Assembly (NCBI GenBank): GCA_036741775.1
Contig: DAINRQ010000011.1
Coordinates: 32,287 to 96,286, forward strand
DNA from: JAJKIV01 sp036741775
GTDB taxonomy: Bacteria > Gemmatimonadota > Gemmatimonadetes > Gemmatimonadales > Gemmatimonadaceae
Direction: 5' to 3'
DNA length: 64,000 nucleotides
Shown here: piece after piece, positions 60,572-64,000 of the stretch
Numbering within the stretch: position 1 is the stretch's first letter
Layout of the letters: the number at the start of each line of letters is the position of its first letter
The notes under the pieces: generated by a model
The model's database searches: none
What the model saw: the letters and a program-made list of their open reading frames with translations, nothing else
What the model was told of the DNA's origin: nothing
Position numbers and translations under genes: made by a program

Positions 60572-63500
60572 AGACGCACGAACGCCGGCGGGGAATCGCC
60601 AGCTGGGCGATCAGCCGACCCATCGGTACCGTGATGTTGACGTCCACGCTGCTCGTGTTGGGGCTCGTGTACGTCGGCCGGATTCCCGTCGACCTGCTCC
60701 CCAAGATCGTCTACCCGAACGTTCGCGTTCAGGTGAACAATCCGGGCGTGGAGCCGGTCGTGCTCGAGGAGACCATCGCGAAGCCGCTCGAGTCGGCGGT
60801 CGCCATCACCGAGAACTTGCGCCGCATCAGGACGGACATCTCCGAGGGAAGCGTTGGGGTCAATCTCGAGTTCGCCCTCGGCACGAACGTGGACTTCGCG
60901 CTGCAGGATGCCGCCAAGAACGTCGAGCGCATCCGGTCGCGACTCCCGGAAGAAGCCGACCCGCCCACGATCACGAAGTGGGACCCGAGCCAGATGCCGA
61001 TCTACTCCGTCGCCTTCTCCTCGAGCGAGCGGAATCAGGTCGCGTTGCGAGAGTGGGTGGACCAGCGGCTTCGGCCTCAACTGCTCGCGGTTCCAGGCGT
61101 CGCCGCGCTCGACATCTCGGGCGGCCTGGTGCGCGAGATCCAGGTCCAGATCGAACCGGATCGCCTTCGCGGCTACGGATTGTCCGTGTCGCAGGTGATC
61201 AACGCGCTCCGCAACGAGAACCAGGACCTGGCCGCGGGACGCATCACGTCGGACGAGCGCGAGATCGTCGGCAAGACGGCCGGGAAGTTCCGGTCGATCG
61301 CGGATATCAGTGGGGTACTGCTCACGTCACCCAACGGCGCGCGGATCCCGCTCTCCGAGATCGCCACCGTACGCGACACGAGCCAGCAGCAGCGGTCGTG
61401 GGCGCGCCTCGACGGACTGCCGGCGGTTCGCGTCCAGATCAGGAAGCAACCGGAAGCCAATACGGTGGAGGTCGCGGACGGCGTTCAGGCGCGGCTCGAG
61501 TTGCTCGCGGGCAGCGCATTCATTCCCAAGGACGTCCGCTACGTCGTCACGTACGACCAGTCCGGTTTCATTCGCGACGCGCTGAACTCGGTTCGCAACG
61601 CCACGGTGATGGGGGCGATCCTCGCCATGCTGGTGGTCGTCGTGTTCCTCCGGTCGTTCCGGAAGACGTTCATCATCGGCGTCTCGATCCCGCTCGCGAT
61701 TCTCGCCACGTTCGTGATGATGGGGATGAGCGACCTGACGCTGAACATCATGTCGCTCGGCGGCCTCGCGCTTGGAACGGGACTTCTGCTCGACAATGCG
61801 ATCGTGATGCTGGAGAACATCTACCGGCGTCGCGAGCGCGACGGGTTGGACGCGGAGGAGGGTGCGCACGTCGGCGCGGGAGAGGTGACGAGCGCCGTCG
61901 TGGCGTCCACGACCACGAACATCGCGTCGGTTGCGCCGTTCCTCCTCATCACGGGATTGTCGGCGCTCGTGTTCCGGGAGCTGATTCTCACCATCTCGTT
62001 TGCGATCCTGGCGGCGCTCCCGCTGGCGTTGACGCTCGTTCCAATGCTCGCGGCGCAGCTCGGGAAGGTTCGCTTCTCGAGCGGGTTGGAGCGCTTCCCT
62101 CCCCTTCGGGCCTTCGACCGCGGACTCGCTGCAATGACCCGGCGCTACCGCGGTGTGGCGGCGGCGGCCGTTCGTCGTCGCTGGTGGGTGCTCGCCGGCG
62201 CCGTGACCGTTGCCGTCGGCGCGGGGTTCCTCGCGAGAACGTTCGACTCGGAGTTCCTGCCACAGGTGGATGACGGTTCGGTGAGCGCGAACCTTCGCCT
62301 CGCCACGGGCTCGGCGCCCAACCTCGCCAACCGGATGACGCTCGAGGTCGAGTCGCTCATGCGGGAGATGCCAAACGTTCGCAACGTGTTCGCGACGGCC
62401 GGCGGGGGCGGCGGGGGCTGGGGAGGTGGGAGCGCTCGCGGCAACCTCGACATCCTTCTGGTGCCGCCGGATGAGCGGGCCATGAGCGCGGACCAGTGGG
62501 TCCAGGAGGCGCAGCGTCGCATCGACGAGCGCGGGCTGGCCGGGGCGCGCATTTTCGTCCGTCCCCCGCGCCTGCGTGGCATCCGCACTTCGAGTGATGG
62601 CGACGCGATCTCGCTCGCCATCTTTGGCGACGAGCTACCGCAGCTCGAGCAGCTCGGGCGCGAGGCCGCGCAGCGGCTGCGCGGCATCCCTGGCCTCGAA
62701 AACTTCGATGTCCAGACGGACGAGGGGTCGCCGTTGCTCGCGATCGTTCTCGACCGGGAGCGCGCGCGTACCCTCGGCCTCGATGTGGCGACCGTCGGCC
62801 AGACCGTACGCACCGCGCTCGACGGCACCATCGCCACTCGGTATGCACAGGGCAACTTCGAGTACGACGTCCGGGTGATGTTCCCGCGTGAGCGGTTCAC
62901 GGGTGCGTCGGAGGTCGGCGACATCCTGCTGTTCCCCGGCGGTCGCGGCAGTGACCCCGTCTTCCTGCGCGACGTCGCCGACGTCCGGGCGGCGATCGGA
63001 CCGACGAATATCAACCGCGAGAACCAGAACCGCGTGCTGCGCCTCTCGGGCGACGTATTCACGGACATCGCGCCGGTGAGTGTGGTCGTGGACTCGGTTC
63101 GCACGCGCCTCGCGTCAATGGCCATTCCAGACGGGTACGGCCTTGTGATCGGCGGCGACCATGAGGCAACCCAGGAGAGCAACCGGCAGATGATGCTGGT
63201 CGTCGCGCTGGCGATCTTTCTCGTCTTCGTCGTGCTCGCGGTGCAGTACGAGAGTCTGATCGACCCGATCGTCATCCTGCTCGCGATTCCGCTCGGCATG
63301 GTCGGCGTCATCGCGACGCTCGGCATTACCGGCACGCCGTTCAGCGCACCCGTGCTGCTGGGGATGATCCTGCTCGCGGGAATTGTGGTGAACAACTCCA
63401 TCCTCCTCGTGGAGTTCATCGAGCATTACCGGCGGGAGGAGGGCGCGTCGCCCGAGCAGGCGGTCGTCGAGGCGGGAGCGGTACGCATGCGTCCCATCCT

Positions 63501-63753
63501 GATGACGACGTTCACCTCGCTGGTCGGCACACTGCCGCTGGCACTCGGACTCGGCTCGGGCGGTGAGTTGATGCGGCCGCTGGCCATCGCGGTCGTGGGG
63601 GGCCTGCTCTTCTCGACGATGCTGACGCTCTTCGTCGTGCCGTGCGGATACCTCGTGCTTCACGCGGCGGGCGATCGCCTCAAGGTGTGGCTGCTCGGCG
63701 ATCGCGCGCGTCGCGTGCCGGCGCGCGAGCCGGAAGTATCGGCCGGCGACTGA
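60568..63753 (+). CDS. RND multidrug efflux permease (AcrB/HAE1-like)
   Basis: 1061 residues of the AcrB-type tandem fold: N-terminal helix (GTVMLTSTLLVLGLVYVGRI), porter domain (PKIVYPNVRVQVNNPGVEP, TDISEGSVGVNLEFALGTN), TM block with GLALGTGLLLDNAIVMLENI (Asp-Asn at the usual Asp-Asp proton-relay position, a frequent variant), a second porter half containing a Gly-rich insertion (GGGGGGWGGG at about residue 613), and the C-terminal TMs (ILLAIPLGMVGVIATLGITG, LAGIVVNNSILLVEF). A perfect terminator-like palindrome follows. Substrate unknown. Forms a pump with the adaptor just upstream. Confidence 0.95.
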   Translation: MKTHERRRGIASWAISRPIGTVMLTSTLLVLGLVYVGRIPVDLLPKIVYPNVRVQVNNPGVEPVVLEETIAKPLESAVAITENLRRIRTDISEGSVGVNLEFALGTNVDFALQDAAKNVERIRSRLPEEADPPTITKWDPSQMPIYSVAFSSSERNQVALREWVDQRLRPQLLAVPGVAALDISGGLVREIQVQIEPDRLRGYGLSVSQVINALRNENQDLAAGRITSDEREIVGKTAGKFRSIADISGVLLTSPNGARIPLSEIATVRDTSQQQRSWARLDGLPAVRVQIRKQPEANTVEVADGVQARLELLAGSAFIPKDVRYVVTYDQSGFIRDALNSVRNATVMGAILAMLVVVVFLRSFRKTFIIGVSIPLAILATFVMMGMSDLTLNIMSLGGLALGTGLLLDNAIVMLENIYRRRERDGLDAEEGAHVGAGEVTSAVVASTTTNIASVAPFLLITGLSALVFRELILTISFAILAALPLALTLVPMLAAQLGKVRFSSGLERFPPLRAFDRGLAAMTRRYRGVAAAAVRRRWWVLAGAVTVAVGAGFLARTFDSEFLPQVDDGSVSANLRLATGSAPNLANRMTLEVESLMREMPNVRNVFATAGGGGGGWGGGSARGNLDILLVPPDERAMSADQWVQEAQRRIDERGLAGARIFVRPPRLRGIRTSSDGDAISLAIFGDELPQLEQLGREAAQRLRGIPGLENFDVQTDEGSPLLAIVLDRERARTLGLDVATVGQTVRTALDGTIATRYAQGNFEYDVRVMFPRERFTGASEVGDILLFPGGRGSDPVFLRDVADVRAAIGPTNINRENQNRVLRLSGDVFTDIAPVSVVVDSVRTRLASMAIPDGYGLVIGGDHEATQESNRQMMLVVALAIFLVFVVLAVQYESLIDPIVILLAIPLGMVGVIATLGITGTPFSAPVLLGMILLAGIVVNNSILLVEFIEHYRREEGASPEQAVVEAGAVRMRPILMTTFTSLVGTLPLALGLGSGGELMRPLAIAVVGGLLFSTMLTLFVVPCGYLVLHAAGDRLKVWLLGDRARRVPAREPEVSAGD

Positions 63754-63770
63754 GCCTGGCGCTCCGAGTG

Positions 63771-63814
63771 ATGCACGAGGGGCCGCCGGTCATGACCGGC
63801 GGCCCGTCGTGCAT
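63771..63814. terminator. Long palindromic terminator between convergent genes
   Basis: ATGCACGA (63771-63778) pairs with TCGTGCAT (63807-63814) and, after one mismatch, GGGCCGCCGGTCA (63780-63792) with TGACCGGCGGCCC (63793-63805). It separates the RND gene from the convergent partial gene. Confidence 0.75.
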
Positions 63815-63850
63815 CGTACGTCACCGCCGCGGCTTGACGCCTAACGCCCC

Positions 63851-64000
63851 CTAACGCCACTTCGACCAGAGCAAGAGCACACCGCACGCTGCCCCGGAGC
63901 GGCGGTAGCGCGCCGGCACATTGCTCGGCGTGTAGTACTCGGCGCCGCTCAGGTCCCACGTGCGAATGATGTTCGCGTCCGCCTCGCCGAGCTCGATGTC
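63851..64000 (-). CDS. 3' end of an unidentified gene (partial)
   Basis: The frame reading left from the window edge encodes 49 residues ending GVLLLWSKWR, with the core TWDLSGAEYYTPSNVPARYR, then TAG at 63851-63853. Codon use fits the genome. The stop lies in a CCCTAACG variant of the recurrent 8-mer, and an exact GCCTAACG is at 63839-63846. Trp/Tyr-rich C-terminus; family not recognised. The start lies outside the window. Confidence 0.55.
   Translation of the reverse strand, partial: DIELGEADANIIRTWDLSGAEYYTPSNVPARYRRSGAACGVLLLWSKWR

Noticed and set aside
60568..63753. RND proton-relay Asp-Asn as evidence of an inactive pump
   Set aside because: Asp-Asn at this site is common among HAE1-like pumps, so it is not a sign of inactivity.

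Overview
The window is GC-rich bacterial chromosomal DNA, densely coding on both strands. The gene families suggest a Gemmatimonadota-like soil bacterium: a SusC/SusD pair beside TonB receptors, ADOP-type ABC permeases, ECF sigma/anti-sigma/DUF4097 operons, DUF5117-type metalloproteases and many S9-like secreted enzymes. This assignment is inference from gene content; no rRNA, tRNA, phage, plasmid, IS element or CRISPR array was seen.

Layout. 1-4270: a secreted peroxiredoxin with an in-frame TGA at its peroxidatic Cys position (probable selenoprotein), glycerate kinase, and the AguB/AguA agmatine-to-putrescine pair. 4801-7179: a radical SAM/helix-hairpin-helix protein, an OsmC-like protein and a DCC-family thiol oxidoreductase. 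7307-8887 (-): an SDR fused to a DUF1990-like domain. 9031-11834: a periplasmic binding lipoprotein overlapping a methyl-accepting chemotaxis protein. 12761-14505: queC-queE-queD. 14656: an NlpC/P60 hydrolase. 15540-24902: a macrolide-export-like module (fusion protein, two ATPases, TPR protein, FtsX/ADOP permease) followed by an NtrC-type regulator and histidine kinase, with a sigma-54-like promoter in front. 25024-28920: an ABC-2 exporter and an S9 peptidase. 29838-34127: DUF454, a TonB receptor and a glycerophosphodiesterase. 34484-36717 (-): ECF sigma, anti-sigma and DUF4097 operon. 36825-38288 (-): divergent GH3 protein. 39576-42647 (-): four-gene minor pilin operon. 43032-47746 (-): SusC/SusD. 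48266-55266 (-): a seven-gene trans-4-hydroxyproline catabolic operon, six of its genes joined by 4-nt overlaps. 55374-59171 (+): TauE/SafE permease and a metzincin. 59387-63753: RND efflux pair. 63851-64000 (-): the 3' end of an unknown gene.

What stands out. (1) The Sec-type peroxiredoxin with a SECIS-like hairpin just after the UGA. (2) The 8-mer GCCTAACG / CGTTAGGC, counted by eye 29 times on both strands. It forces rare codons (CCT, TTA, CTA), lies in a terminator loop and forms stop codons. (3) Mosaic intergenic repeats (AGCTATC/AGCCATC units, GATTCCC units, a TCGGGATGCC hairpin family and a two-module element near 34.2 and 39.4 kb). (4) A complete hydroxyproline pathway flanked by SusCD, an uncharacterised permease and a metzincin, possibly a locus for scavenging hydroxyproline-rich peptides. 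(5) The sigma-54-like promoter in front of an export operon that encodes its own NtrC-type regulator.
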